From Bacillota bacterium (GTDB lineage: Bacteria; Bacillota; Clostridia; Lachnospirales; CAG-274), in assembly GCA_017460805.1 (NCBI GenBank), contig JAFUAF010000058.1, forward strand, positions 30,678-94,677: a DNA stretch of 64,000 bases, in the 5' to 3' direction. Below are positions 26,925 to 36,167 of the stretch, piece after piece. Positions within the stretch are counted from its first letter, which is position 1; each line of letters opens with the position of its first letter. Below the pieces are notes generated by a model. The model ran no database searches and was not told the origin of the DNA. It saw nothing but the letters and a program-made list of their open reading frames with translations. Both the position numbers and the translations under genes were made by a program.

Positions 26925-28554
26925 TAAGATCTAAACTTCTTACTTTTTCTCTCAGCGGAAGAACAAAGGGTGCGGACACCGAAAGTTCGTCAATGCCCAT
27001 TCTCAAAAATCTTTCCGTAAGAGTCGTATCTGCCGCAAGCTCGCCGCATATACCTATCCATGCGCCATGCTTATGCGCATTTTGCGCCGACATTTCAATA
27101 AGCCTTAATATCGCCTCGTGATGAGTATCGCAGAAAGGCTCAAGCTTCGCATTCTGCCTGTCTATCGCAAGTGTATACTGCGTCAGGTCATTCGTACCCA
27201 CACTGAAAAAATCCACCAAAGGCGCAAGCATATCGCTTATCACAGCCGCCGCAGGGGTCTCTATCATTATGCCCGTTTCAACTTTTTCGTCAAAAGGTAT
27301 GCCCTCGCCCTTTAATTCGGCTTTTACCTCCTCGCATACCGCAAGTATCTGTTCCACTTCCGAAACGCTTGTTATCATCGGGAACATAATGCCAAGCTTG
27401 CCGTAAGCCGAAGCTCTGTAAAGCGCACGAAGCTGTGTCCTGAATATCTCGGGACGGGTAAGGCAGATCCTTATAGCGCGGAAACCGAGCGCGGGATTAT
27501 CCTCTTTGTCAAGGTCAAAATAATCTATCTGTTTATCCGCACCTATATCCAGCGTTCTTATTATAACGGTTTTGCCCGCCATGCTTTCAAGCACCTTTCG
27601 GTATGCCAGAAACTGCTGTTCCTCGGTTGGATAATCCTCGCTTTCAAGATATAAAAATTCACTTCTGAAAAGGCCGATGCCGCCCGCATCATTTGCAAGC
27701 ACGCCGCCAATGCCGTCAACACCGCCGATATTTGCATAAATATTGACTCTCGTACCGTCAAGGGTCACGTTGTCCTTGCCCTTTAACTCCTGTAAAAGTG
27801 CCTTTTTACGCTCGTCCTCTGCCCGTTTTTCTGCATATTTCTTTTCCGTTTCGGCATCGGGAGAAACTATTATCTCGCCCGTGTGACCGTCAACTATTAT
27901 CTTATCGCCGTCTTTTATGCTTTTTAAAAATTCCTCGCCCACACTTATTACGGCGGGAATATTCATATTGCGCGCAAGTATGGCGGTATGAGAATTTGAC
28001 GAGCCGAAAGCCGTAACAAACGCAAGCACCCTGTCTTTGTCAAGCGAAACGGTCTCGCTTGGTGCAAGGTCGTCCGCGCAGACTATCATTTTTTCGCCGC
28101 CGTCATCGGACTTAGCCGCCCCGGGATCTGTAAGGCAGGCGATAAGGCGGTTTGATATATCCTTTACATCCGCCGCGCGCGCCTGCATATACGCATCATC
28201 CATTGCCGCAAACATAGCCGAAAAATTATCCGCCGTGGATGCAACGGCATATTCCGCATTTACGGCCTGGGTCTCGATAAGATTTGCTATGGACTCGTTA
28301 TAATCGTCGTCTTCAAGCATCATCATGTGCACCTCAAAAATCTGAGCATGGGTCTCGCCGACTTCTTTAAGCGCCTTTTCATAAATCTCGCCAAGCTGCT
28401 CGACGGCAAGCTCTTTTGCGGCCTCCAAACGCGCAAACTCCGCCTGTATATCGTCTATATGCTCGCGGCGCACCTGTGTGTCGCCCCTTTTGAATACAGA
28501 AACGCTGCCTATGGCAACAGCGCCGTAGACACCTTTTCCCTTAAATTTTTCCAT
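26920..28554 (-). CDS. ptsI: PTS enzyme I (phosphoenolpyruvate-protein phosphotransferase)
   Basis: About 544 residues from the ATG at 28554, which has an AAGAGGGGTG ribosome site; a longer start at 28587 would lie inside the hairpin after ptsH. The domains are in the normal order: HPr-binding helices, the phosphohistidine site SNSHTAILARNMNIPAV (catalytic His) and the PEP-binding barrel with LFRSEFLYLES, EVGIMIETPAA-type and ICGELAAD motifs. It passes phosphate from PEP to HPr. It is the last gene of the sucrose operon, so both general PTS proteins share the operon with the sugar-specific parts. Confidence 0.96.
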   Translation of the reverse strand: MEKFKGKGVYGAVAIGSVSVFKRGDTQVRREHIDDIQAEFARLEAAKELAVEQLGEIYEKALKEVGETHAQIFEVHMMMLEDDDYNESIANLIETQAVNAEYAVASTADNFSAMFAAMDDAYMQARAADVKDISNRLIACLTDPGAAKSDDGGEKMIVCADDLAPSETVSLDKDRVLAFVTAFGSSNSHTAILARNMNIPAVISVGEEFLKSIKDGDKIIVDGHTGEIIVSPDAETEKKYAEKRAEDERKKALLQELKGKDNVTLDGTRVNIYANIGGVDGIGGVLANDAGGIGLFRSEFLYLESEDYPTEEQQFLAYRKVLESMAGKTVIIRTLDIGADKQIDYFDLDKEDNPALGFRAIRICLTRPEIFRTQLRALYRASAYGKLGIMFPMITSVSEVEQILAVCEEVKAELKGEGIPFDEKVETGIMIETPAAAVISDMLAPLVDFFSVGTNDLTQYTLAIDRQNAKLEPFCDTHHEAILRLIEMSAQNAHKHGAWIGICGELAADTTLTERFLRMGIDELSVSAPFVLPLREKVRSLDLK

Positions 28555-28580
28555 ACAGAAAACACCCCTCTTTCTCAAAC

Positions 28581-28605
28581 AGGGCACATCTTAAAGACGT
28601 GCCCT
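28581..28605. terminator. hairpin between ptsH and ptsI
   Basis: AGGGCAC/GTGCCCT (7 bases) around an 11-base loop, with weak T-richness on either side. More likely an attenuator or mRNA-stability hairpin inside the operon than a full stop, since ptsI follows at once. Confidence 0.4.
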
Positions 28606-28613
28606 TGCTCTTT

Positions 28614-28871
28614 TTAAAGATTTGCAGCCATAAATTCCTCAATAGCCTTTGCGGCAGCTTCTTCATCTTCGCCCTCAATCGTGAAGTTTACAGTATCGCC
28701 GCACTTAACACCCATACCCATAAGCATCATAAGCTTTGTTACATTTACGCTTTTGCCGTCCTTTTCAAGGGTGATAGTGCTTGAAAAAGTCTTTGCAAGC
28801 TTTGCAAGCAGACCTGCGGGTCTTGCGTGGATACCGACCTCGTCCTTGATTGTGTAAGAAAATGTTTTCAT
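28614..28871 (-). CDS. ptsH: phosphocarrier protein HPr
   Basis: 85 residues, standard HPr length. His15 lies in GIHARPAG, the phosphate-accepting site from enzyme I. At the regulatory position Ser46 the residue is Lys (NVTKLMMLMGMG), and the neighbouring IMGVMSL stretch typical of Gram-positive HPr is changed, so phosphorylation by HPr kinase and CcpA-type catabolite control through this site are not possible for this protein. It lies between scrK and ptsI in the sucrose operon. Confidence 0.95.
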   Translation of the reverse strand: MKTFSYTIKDEVGIHARPAGLLAKLAKTFSSTITLEKDGKSVNVTKLMMLMGMGVKCGDTVNFTIEGEDEEAAAKAIEEFMAANL

Positions 28872-28898
28872 AAAAAACTCCTCCTTTTTATATGATAT

Positions 28899-29858
28899 TT
28901 AATTATAAACCGTTACTTTTTCGGGATAAGATGCGATAGCACCGTAATCCATTACACTTAAAGTGCAGAATTCATTTGAAAAATCAAGACACTCCTCAAG
29001 CTGTGCCTGTGTCAGGTCTTCAAGACCGTTCACATCTATACCCATTTGATTAAGCTTCCATAAAAACGAGCCGATAAAGCCGTCGCCCGCTCCCGTGGTG
29101 TCCTTTACCTCGACTTTGCGCGCCGCGCCGAACGCCGATGTCTTTTTTGTATAGGCAAAAGCACCCTTTTTGCCGCAGGTATAGATAATAAGTTTTACAT
29201 TGCCCACAAAAAGCTTGTCAAATGCCTTTTCTATCTCGGTCTCGCCCGTCAGAAAATCCAGTTCCTCATCGGATATCTTAAATATATCCGCCGCAGGGGT
29301 AAACTCCCGGACCGTATATTTCAGCTTTTCCCGACTGTCCCAAAGGTTAAAGCGAAGATTGGGGTCAAAACTCACTATCACGCCCTTTTCTCTCGCATAT
29401 TCCACGGCCGCTCTGTGCGCCTCTTTCATCGGGAAATCCCCGAGTGAAACGCTGCAAAAATGCAGAGCCCATGCATTATCAAAATATTCTTTTTTAACAC
29501 TTTTGGGCTGATACAGCATATCTGCGGACGGCTTTCTGTAGAAAGAAAACGTCCTTGCCCCGCCCTTGCCCAGACTGACAAACGCAAGCGCGGTATTTGC
29601 CTTATCCGTCAGCGTTATACAGCTTGTATCTATATTGTATTGCTTTAATTCTTTTATTATTTTATGACCGAAAGGGTCATCACCGAGTTGGGTCAGAAGT
29701 TTAGCCCTGCCGCCCAGTTTCGCATAAGCGCCGCAGACATTCGCGGGCGCACCGCCAAGCTTTGGAGAAAAGGTCGTTACCTCGTCAAACTCGCATTCCT
29801 TTTTATCGGGCATAAAATCTATAAGCGCCTCGCCTATGGCAAGCAGAATATCATTCAC
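28899..29858 (-). CDS. scrK: fructokinase (PfkB family)
   Basis: 319 residues with the ribokinase/PfkB fold: IGEALIDFMPD, GGAPANVCGAYAKLG sugar-binding box and the DTTGAGDGFIGSF anion hole with the catalytic Asp. It phosphorylates free fructose released by the sucrose hydrolase next to it. The start overlaps the end of scrB by 8 bases, consistent with coupled translation. Confidence 0.9.
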   Translation of the reverse strand: MNDILLAIGEALIDFMPDKKECEFDEVTTFSPKLGGAPANVCGAYAKLGGRAKLLTQLGDDPFGHKIIKELKQYNIDTSCITLTDKANTALAFVSLGKGGARTFSFYRKPSADMLYQPKSVKKEYFDNAWALHFCSVSLGDFPMKEAHRAAVEYAREKGVIVSFDPNLRFNLWDSREKLKYTVREFTPAADIFKISDEELDFLTGETEIEKAFDKLFVGNVKLIIYTCGKKGAFAYTKKTSAFGAARKVEVKDTTGAGDGFIGSFLWKLNQMGIDVNGLEDLTQAQLEECLDFSNEFCTLSVMDYGAIASYPEKVTVYN

Positions 29859-31203
29859 GGGGCTTCACCTCCATACCGTCAAGTGTGTATATATTGCCGT
29901 TCAGGCCGTTTATCCTTATATCGGCATCTGTGCTTTGGGGATAGAATCGTGTGCTCATAACCCTTTGGCCGCCGTTTAAGTATATCTCCATTGACGAAGT
30001 GTCCGCTATCAAGCGTATATCCAAGCATTTTGGCAGTTTTACACTGCGTCTTGTACGGCCGCAGCCAACCTTGTCATCGGTAAACTGCATTGTGAAAACG
30101 CCGTTTTTATACCGCAGCGCCATATAATCGAATTTTATCTCAAAATCATGGTCTACAGCGGCATTAAGTTCAAACGGCAGTTCCGTCTTTACGGCATCTC
30201 CGCTTGAAAAGCCGAATTTTTCACGTCTTAGCGAGTCAAGTTCCCCGAAAGGCTTTTGTACAAGCCTGCCGCTTTCGTCAAGGCTTATCTCCCTTGGCAT
30301 GGTAAGGCAGTGCTGCCAGCCTTTTTCCGCCGTGGGATTGGTGTACGGTATATCACCTATGCCCATCCAGCCTATCAAAAGCCGCCGTTTATCCGGCGTT
30401 TCAAAGGTCTGTGGGGCATAAAAATCAAAACCGTAGTCCCATTCGGTAAAATCGGCCATGCTTTCGTCAAAATATCCCGAGGAATAGACGTTCTGATGTT
30501 CAAATTCCGTATGTTCAAGCCCCTGCGGAGAAATGCTCAGATATTTTTTGCCGTTAAGTTCAAAAATATCGGGGCACTCCCACATATAGCCGAAATTCGG
30601 CTTATATATCTCTTTTTCAAAAAACCACTCGCCCGCAAGCTCGTTTTTATAATCATCCGAAGTTGTAAATATCAGCGCACAGCCCGTATCGTCAAGTCTT
30701 CTTGCCCCGAGCACCATTTTGTATCGCCCGTTTTCCTTCCATACTTTGGGGTCGCGGACATGGCAGGAGCAATACTTGGGATAGTCGTAATTGCCAAGCA
30801 AAACAAGCTTTTTGCTCATATTATGTCCGTCTTTTGTGGAGACCAGCACCTGATTGGCTTCTCTGCCGTCTGTTATATAATCATAATCTCCGGGGTGCTT
30901 TACATTGCCCGTGTAAAAAAGGTATAATTCATCCCCTTTTACAAGACCGCAGCCCGAATAAACGCCGTTTTTGTCAAAATCCTCGTCGGGCCGGAGCACT
31001 ATGCCCGTAAATTCCCATTTCAGAAGATCGGGGCTTTGAAAATGTCCCCAGTATTTATTGCCTTTGCCGTAAGGGCTGTCGGGGCAGTACTGAAAATACA
31101 CATGGTACATCCCGTTAAAAAAGCTAAGCCCGTTGGGGTCGTTCAGCCAGCCCGAAAACGGCTCCAAATGCAGTTTTTGCCGCCAGTCGTTCTTCATAGC
31201 CAT
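29851..31203 (-). CDS. scrB: sucrose-6-phosphate hydrolase (GH32)
   Basis: About 450 residues. The GH32 motifs are present in order: FSGWLNDPNGL with the nucleophile Asp, HVRDPKVW, and MWECPDIF with the acid/base Glu. It splits sucrose-6-phosphate from the PTS transporter into glucose-6-phosphate and fructose. The start at 31203 overlaps the scrA stop (TGATG); a GTG at 31206 is also possible. Co-occurrence with EIIBCA, fructokinase and a LacI regulator supports sucrose as the substrate. Confidence 0.93.
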   Translation of the reverse strand: MAMKNDWRQKLHLEPFSGWLNDPNGLSFFNGMYHVYFQYCPDSPYGKGNKYWGHFQSPDLLKWEFTGIVLRPDEDFDKNGVYSGCGLVKGDELYLFYTGNVKHPGDYDYITDGREANQVLVSTKDGHNMSKKLVLLGNYDYPKYCSCHVRDPKVWKENGRYKMVLGARRLDDTGCALIFTTSDDYKNELAGEWFFEKEIYKPNFGYMWECPDIFELNGKKYLSISPQGLEHTEFEHQNVYSSGYFDESMADFTEWDYGFDFYAPQTFETPDKRRLLIGWMGIGDIPYTNPTAEKGWQHCLTMPREISLDESGRLVQKPFGELDSLRREKFGFSSGDAVKTELPFELNAAVDHDFEIKFDYMALRYKNGVFTMQFTDDKVGCGRTRRSVKLPKCLDIRLIADTSSMEIYLNGGQRVMSTRFYPQSTDADIRINGLNGNIYTLDGMEVKPRE

Positions 31204-33098
31204 CACCCTTTTTTCGTTTTTATCAGTTCATCGAGAAAATCGACTTTTCCGTCCGCCGACATTTTTACTTCGGCATAATCATCGGGATTGGTGATGATGA
31301 CGGGGGTCGTGATATTAAAGCCCTTGCTTTTGATAAAATCGGGGTCAAAGGTTATAAGCGTCTGACCGCGCTTGAATTTTTCGCCGTCGGCGATATGCGC
31401 GGTAAAGCCCTCTCCGCCGAGTTCCACGGTATTTATGCCGATATGGATAAGCATTTCCATACCGTTGTCAAGCATAAGACCGATCGCGTGTTTTGTATCA
31501 AAAAGTGTGCTGACTTCGCCGTCCGCGGGAGCAACTACCCTGCCCTCTTCAGGCTCTACAGCCGCACCGAGACCGAGCACCTCTGCCGCAAATGTATCGT
31601 CGGGAACGTCTTTCATTGCAACAGCCCTGCCCTTTAAAGGCGAGTATACACAGTTATCGTCAAAATCTCTGTCTGTATTTATTTTGGTTTTCCCATTGTT
31701 TTCCGATACGGGAGCTTCCGCAGCCATAACGGTCTCGGGGTCTTTGTACATTATATAAGAAAGTATGAATGCCACAGCCGAAGCAACAACAAAGGTAAGA
31801 AGATAGCCCACGAAGCTTTCGGTCGTAATAAGGAAGCCGAAAATACCCGTAACGCCGTTTGCCGTTGCATAAACACCCATAAGCGAAGCTATCGCAGCGC
31901 CGCACGCACCGCCCGCCATACCTGCTATAAGGGGCTTGCCGTAACGCACGTTCACACCAAAGATAGCGGGCTCTGTTATACCCATAAAAGCCGAAAGCGA
32001 TGCGGGAAGAGCCATTGATTTTACTTTCTGCTGTCTTGTTTTGAAAGCTACCGCCAAAGCCGCTGCGCCCTGCGCAACATTGGCTGCCGTTGCTATAGGC
32101 ATCCATGTATTCATGCCGTTGTCGGCAAGCATTGCAAGTTCTATCGCGTTATACATATGATGAACGCCCGCAACTACCGTAGGAGCGTAAACGCCGCCCA
32201 TTATAAATGCGCCGATACCGAAAGGTATGGCAATAAGCGCCTTCGCAAAAGAGAGCACCCATGTTTCAAGCTGTGAGAAAACGGGGCCGATAAGTGTAAG
32301 CGTAAGGAAGCCCGTTATAAGCACCGACAAAAGCGGTGTAACAAACAAATCGAAAGTTTCGGGCACGACCTTGTGCAGTTTTTTCTCAATTATACACATA
32401 ATGAGTACGGCTATAACTACGGGGATAACATGACCCTGATAGCCCGTGTTTTGTATGTTCCACAATCCAAACCACGACCATAAAGTCTGTGTCTCCGCGC
32501 CGCTGCCCGCCGACCACGCATTTACAAGATTGGGGTGTATCATTATCATGCCGATAACACCGCCGAGGTATATATTGCCGCCGAATATTTTTGCCGCACT
32601 TATTGCAATAAGTATGGGCAGAAATACCAGCGCGGTATTTGAAAACATATCGAGCAAAGCAAACAGATACGAGTCCGCCATACCAGGGAACGCCTTTGAA
32701 AGACCGCCCAACAGACCGTTTAAAAGGCCCGTTGCAACAATGGCGGGAATTATTGGTACAAAAATGTCACCCAAAGTTTTTATCGCGCGTTTATACGCAG
32801 GTGCCTGAGCGGCTGCCGCGGCCTTTACATCATCCTTTGATGCGGCCTCCACACCCGCAAGCGCAATAAATTCGGCAAACACCTTGTTTACCGTACCCGT
32901 GCCGATAATTATCTGAAGCTGACCCGCAGCCTCAAAAACACCTTTTACGCCGTCGATATTTTCCAGCGTTTCTTTTTTGACTTTGCCGTTGTCGGCAATG
33001 ACAAGACGAAGTCTTGTCGCACAATGAGCGGCGCTTGCAAGGTTTTCCTTGCCGCCTATGGCGCTCAATATTTCCGAAGCACATTTTTTGTAGTCCAT
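31203..33098 (-). CDS. scrA: PTS sucrose-type EIIBCA transporter
   Basis: 631 residues. EIIB at the N-terminus has the phosphocysteine in AAHCATRLRL (Cys26). EIIC (about 105-460) has ten or so membrane helices and the GVTEPAIFG-like ITEPAIFGVN. EIIA at the C-terminus (about 490-631) has the phosphohistidine in LIHIGINTVEL (about residue 552), as in glucose-type EIIA. It imports and phosphorylates sucrose. The three domains in one chain, BCA order, match ScrA/SacP-type proteins. It is preceded by the scrR gene, 130 bases upstream. Confidence 0.93.
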   Translation of the reverse strand: MDYKKCASEILSAIGGKENLASAAHCATRLRLVIADNGKVKKETLENIDGVKGVFEAAGQLQIIIGTGTVNKVFAEFIALAGVEAASKDDVKAAAAAQAPAYKRAIKTLGDIFVPIIPAIVATGLLNGLLGGLSKAFPGMADSYLFALLDMFSNTALVFLPILIAISAAKIFGGNIYLGGVIGMIMIHPNLVNAWSAGSGAETQTLWSWFGLWNIQNTGYQGHVIPVVIAVLIMCIIEKKLHKVVPETFDLFVTPLLSVLITGFLTLTLIGPVFSQLETWVLSFAKALIAIPFGIGAFIMGGVYAPTVVAGVHHMYNAIELAMLADNGMNTWMPIATAANVAQGAAALAVAFKTRQQKVKSMALPASLSAFMGITEPAIFGVNVRYGKPLIAGMAGGACGAAIASLMGVYATANGVTGIFGFLITTESFVGYLLTFVVASAVAFILSYIMYKDPETVMAAEAPVSENNGKTKINTDRDFDDNCVYSPLKGRAVAMKDVPDDTFAAEVLGLGAAVEPEEGRVVAPADGEVSTLFDTKHAIGLMLDNGMEMLIHIGINTVELGGEGFTAHIADGEKFKRGQTLITFDPDFIKSKGFNITTPVIITNPDDYAEVKMSADGKVDFLDELIKTKKG

Positions 33099-33119
33099 AA
33101 ATACATCCCCTTTCGGTAC

Positions 33120-33227
33120 TGTTTTCTTCTCTTATGGTTATAGTATACCATTTTGCGGAGATGTATTCTATTGACATAAAGCAAGAAAACAAGGAAAAAA
33201 ATCAGTTGGTTTCACACAGTTTCACAC
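33120..33227 (-). promoter_or_regulatory. scrA promoter region with direct TGAAAC half-sites
   Basis: The minus strand has a TATACT -10-like box within ATGGT..ACCAT arms, about 40 bases before scrA. Upstream, near 33210-33230, two direct copies of GTGTGAAAC lie about 9 bases apart. The same TGAAAC half-site forms a dyad before scrR. A good -35 was not seen. Confidence 0.4.
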
Positions 33228-34235
33228 TCAATACCAACCGCCCGTGTCTTTGCCGCCCGTGGATTCCCTCTCCACAATATCGTAGTCAAGTTCCATTGTC
33301 CTTTGTATGGAATCCCGATGCCTTAATGCCGAAAGCAGCATATTCGCTGCCTCCAGACCGGCCGTTTTATAATGCAGCCTTGCCGAAGTTATGGACGGAT
33401 ATGCAACACGGCCGAGTTTTGAGCAGCCTATGCCGCATATCATGACATCTTCCGGCACTTTTATCTTTGCCTCGCGGCAGTAAAGCTCGGCACCCGCAGC
33501 AATGGTATCGGTGGCGCAGAGAATACAATCGGGATGAACCGGGCGTGAAAACAGGCGCTTTGCCGCATTATACCCCGACTCCATTGTAAACTCGGAAATT
33601 TCGGTAAAATTTTTTTCAAGCTTCAGCCCCGCCTCTTCCACGGCCTGCTTAAAACCCGCCAATCTTGCCGCCCCTGCCGAAAGGTCATCCTGTGTGACGG
33701 CTATAACAGCAGGTCTTTGCGCGCCTTTTTTTATCATAAGTGCGGTAAGTTCCCTCGCTGCGCCCTTGTCGTTGTGGCAGATGCAGCTGAAACCCTTTAA
33801 CTGCTGTCCCACAATTATCACAGGTATCCTCATTTTATTGAGTATGGCCTTGTGCAGTTCGGTAAAAACCGTACCGAGCAGGATAACACCGTCTGCGCGG
33901 TTTGTCCTGAACAATTCCAGTGACTCCACCTCTCGTCTGTGGTCGTTTTTTGTGTTGACCAAAAGCATTTTATATCCCTCTTTTTCAAGCACCTCACTTA
34001 TGCCCTCGGTCACACGCGCACAGCTTTCACTCGATAGCTTGGGGATTATTACACCGACAAGCTTTGTTACGCGGTTTGGCGTATTTCTTGCTGTCGGACT
34101 TGGCGCATATCCCGTTTTTTCCAGCGCTTCTTCTATCAATTTTCGTTTGTCTTCGCTTAAATACCCATCGTTGAAATATCGGCTGACCGCCGAACGCGAT
34201 ACCCCCGCCGCCTTTGCAAATTCCGTTATATTCAT
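33228..34235 (-). CDS. scrR: LacI-family transcriptional regulator of the sucrose operon
   Basis: 335 residues. The N-terminal helix-turn-helix ITEFAKAAGVSRSAVSRYFND and the hinge (SPTARNTPNRVTKLVGVI) lead into a type 1 periplasmic-binding-like sugar domain. A LacI-type repressor directly upstream of scrA-scrB-scrK is expected to respond to sucrose or its phosphate and bind palindromic operators. An ATGAAA-CA-TTTCAT dyad just upstream of its own start (about 34264-34277) is a likely autoregulatory operator. Confidence 0.9.
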   Translation of the reverse strand: MNITEFAKAAGVSRSAVSRYFNDGYLSEDKRKLIEEALEKTGYAPSPTARNTPNRVTKLVGVIIPKLSSESCARVTEGISEVLEKEGYKMLLVNTKNDHRREVESLELFRTNRADGVILLGTVFTELHKAILNKMRIPVIIVGQQLKGFSCICHNDKGAARELTALMIKKGAQRPAVIAVTQDDLSAGAARLAGFKQAVEEAGLKLEKNFTEISEFTMESGYNAAKRLFSRPVHPDCILCATDTIAAGAELYCREAKIKVPEDVMICGIGCSKLGRVAYPSITSARLHYKTAGLEAANMLLSALRHRDSIQRTMELDYDIVERESTGGKDTGGWY

Positions 34236-34263
34236 ACTTGTTTACCCCTTTTCAAGCAAATAC

Positions 34264-34277
34264 ATGAAACATTTCAT
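34264..34277. promoter_or_regulatory. dyad operator upstream of scrR
   Basis: ATGAAA-CA-TTTCAT, 6-base arms, about 30 bases before the scrR start. The half-site TGAAAC matches the direct repeats before scrA, which fits LacI-family ScrR sites (known TGAAACGTTTCA-type operators). Confidence 0.5.
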
Positions 34278-34360
34278 ATTCATATTATGACACAGCCCAC
34301 ATAAAATTGCAATATATTTTGATCCGAATTTTCAAAATATCACCTCAATAACTTACCGAA

Positions 34361-34390
34361 ATAAAAAAACAGTCCTTTTCGGACCGAAAA
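34361..34390 (-). terminator. minus-strand terminator at the left end of the repeat array
   Basis: GTCC/GGAC stem around TTTTC followed on the minus strand by TGTTTTTTT. Any leftward transcript crossing the array would stop here. Confidence 0.55.
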
Positions 34391-34479
34391 AATGTGGTTA
34401 TTTTGAAGCACTCGCAGAAAACCTCATATACGCATAAAGGAATCGAGTTATAACAGCCCCATTCAAAAGCCAAGAATTT

Positions 34480-36165
34480 GGATTACTTATAGTGTAAAAT
34501 CACAATATAAAAACTTATACTATTTATATGGTTAACTCCTTAGTAAACGCGCTAAATCAGCGCAATTTCCCAAATATTTTTCACATGCGGTATTATTGCA
34601 CAAATCAAAGTGTTATAACGCACTATTTGTATTAGCGCCGGTATTAGTATGCAGCGTCCAAAAATGTGAGTACGCAAATCAAAGACAACTAAACCACGGT
34701 CTTGTTTGACAGCGCCTCAAAAAGTATACACACAAATTGAGCATTGCCGATCTTCCCCCGATTTTTGGCATATTCAAGTTCACTTTGGCATGTGCACAGA
34801 ATGCTTATGCACACCTCAAAGAACAACGCCATAACGATTATTCAATTAAAAGCCAATATTCAGGCTTCACTTATAGTATATAATTTGAATTCAAATTTTT
34901 GATACTATTTGTGTACAGAAAATCACATCAAGCTCGCTAATACACCATATTTTTATAAAAATATTTCATTCAAAATAAGATTACACAAATCAAACAGGAA
35001 AGAATACTATTTGTGTATTATGCAATATATTACACAAGCGCTATGATTGCACAAACTTAGCAATCCCGAACTCTCACCTGTTTTCGATGGCATCCGCATT
35101 CGTTTCGGCATGTATGCAGAATACTCATGCACCTCCAAAAGATCAAAGTCACAGTCTTCCTTAAATAAAAAAACAAAATTCAGCTCTACTTATAGTGTAT
35201 AATTGCGTCTCAAATAATTGATACTATTTGTAAACAATAAGCCTCATTTAACCCGCTAAAACGCTGAAATTCTTACAAATTTTATCAGGCAAATTATTGT
35301 TACACAAATTGAATATATATAATCACCATTTGTATCGGTGCGCGCATCAAAATACCTATGCGCATCCAAAAGAGCAGCATCATAACTCATCTCAAATAGA
35401 TTCCACTCCACTTATAGTGTATAATCACACCTCAAATAAATTATACTATTTGTAAACAAAAATCCCGTCTTAATCCGCTAAAACACTGATATTTCAACAA
35501 ATTTTGTTAAGCAAATTATTATTACACAAATTGAATACTTATAATCACTATTTGTCCAACATGCATCCGGAACAATTATATACACTAAAATAATAAGCAC
35601 CATAGCCAATCTAAAAATAAAAAATCAAAATTTGACTTCACTTACAGTGCATAATTACACTTCAAATAATTGATACTATTTGTAAACCAATAACCCAATT
35701 TAGCCCGCAATATTACTGATATTTCATCAAATTCCACAAAGCAAATTATTTTCACACATATTGAGTATCTCCAATCACTATTTGTTGCAACATAGATGCG
35801 GAATACCAATTCGCACTCAAAAAAATCAATGTCATGCTATCGCTCAAATAAAAAAACATAACTCAGCTTCACTTATAGGGTATAATCTTACCCCTGATAA
35901 TTGATACTATTTGTAAACGCAAAACCTCATTTATCCAGCTATATCACTGATATTCCAGCCAATTTTACAAAGCAAGCCATTGTTGCACAAATTGAATATT
36001 CGTGACCACTATTTGTTTGACATGCATTCAGAATAACTATGTACGCTCAAAAGCCCAGCGTCATAGCCACTCTCAAATTTAAAATCAGCTTCCTGCTTCA
36101 CTTATAGAGTAAAATCACGCATCAAATAATTGATACTATTTGTAAACTAAAAGTTCCGTTTAACC
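34480..36165. repeat. array of about seven degenerate ~230 bp direct repeats
   Basis: About 1.7 kb with no usable open frame, A+T-rich compared with the flanking genes. Each unit has, in order, CTTATAGTGTATAAT (near 34484, 34868, 35187, 35409, 35639, 35870, 36099); a dyad CAAATA-N8-TATTTG followed by TAAAC (near 34504, 34892, 35211, 35433, 35663, 35894, 36123); an AACCCGCTA-like box; GTTACACAAATTGAATA; AATCACTATTTGT; and a loose AAAAGAGCA-CATA tail. The last four steps are 222, 230, 231 and 229 bases and the first two are longer (about 388 and 319). Copies are degenerate, so the array is not a recent expansion. It begins after scrR and ends exactly at the cut M14 gene. No promoter was confirmed in it. 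Confidence 0.85.
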
Positions 36166-36167
36166 CG

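Noticed and set aside
34480..36165. CRISPR array
   Set aside because: The period is ~230 bases, the units are degenerate along their whole length and there are no short identical repeats with unique spacers; no cas genes are near.
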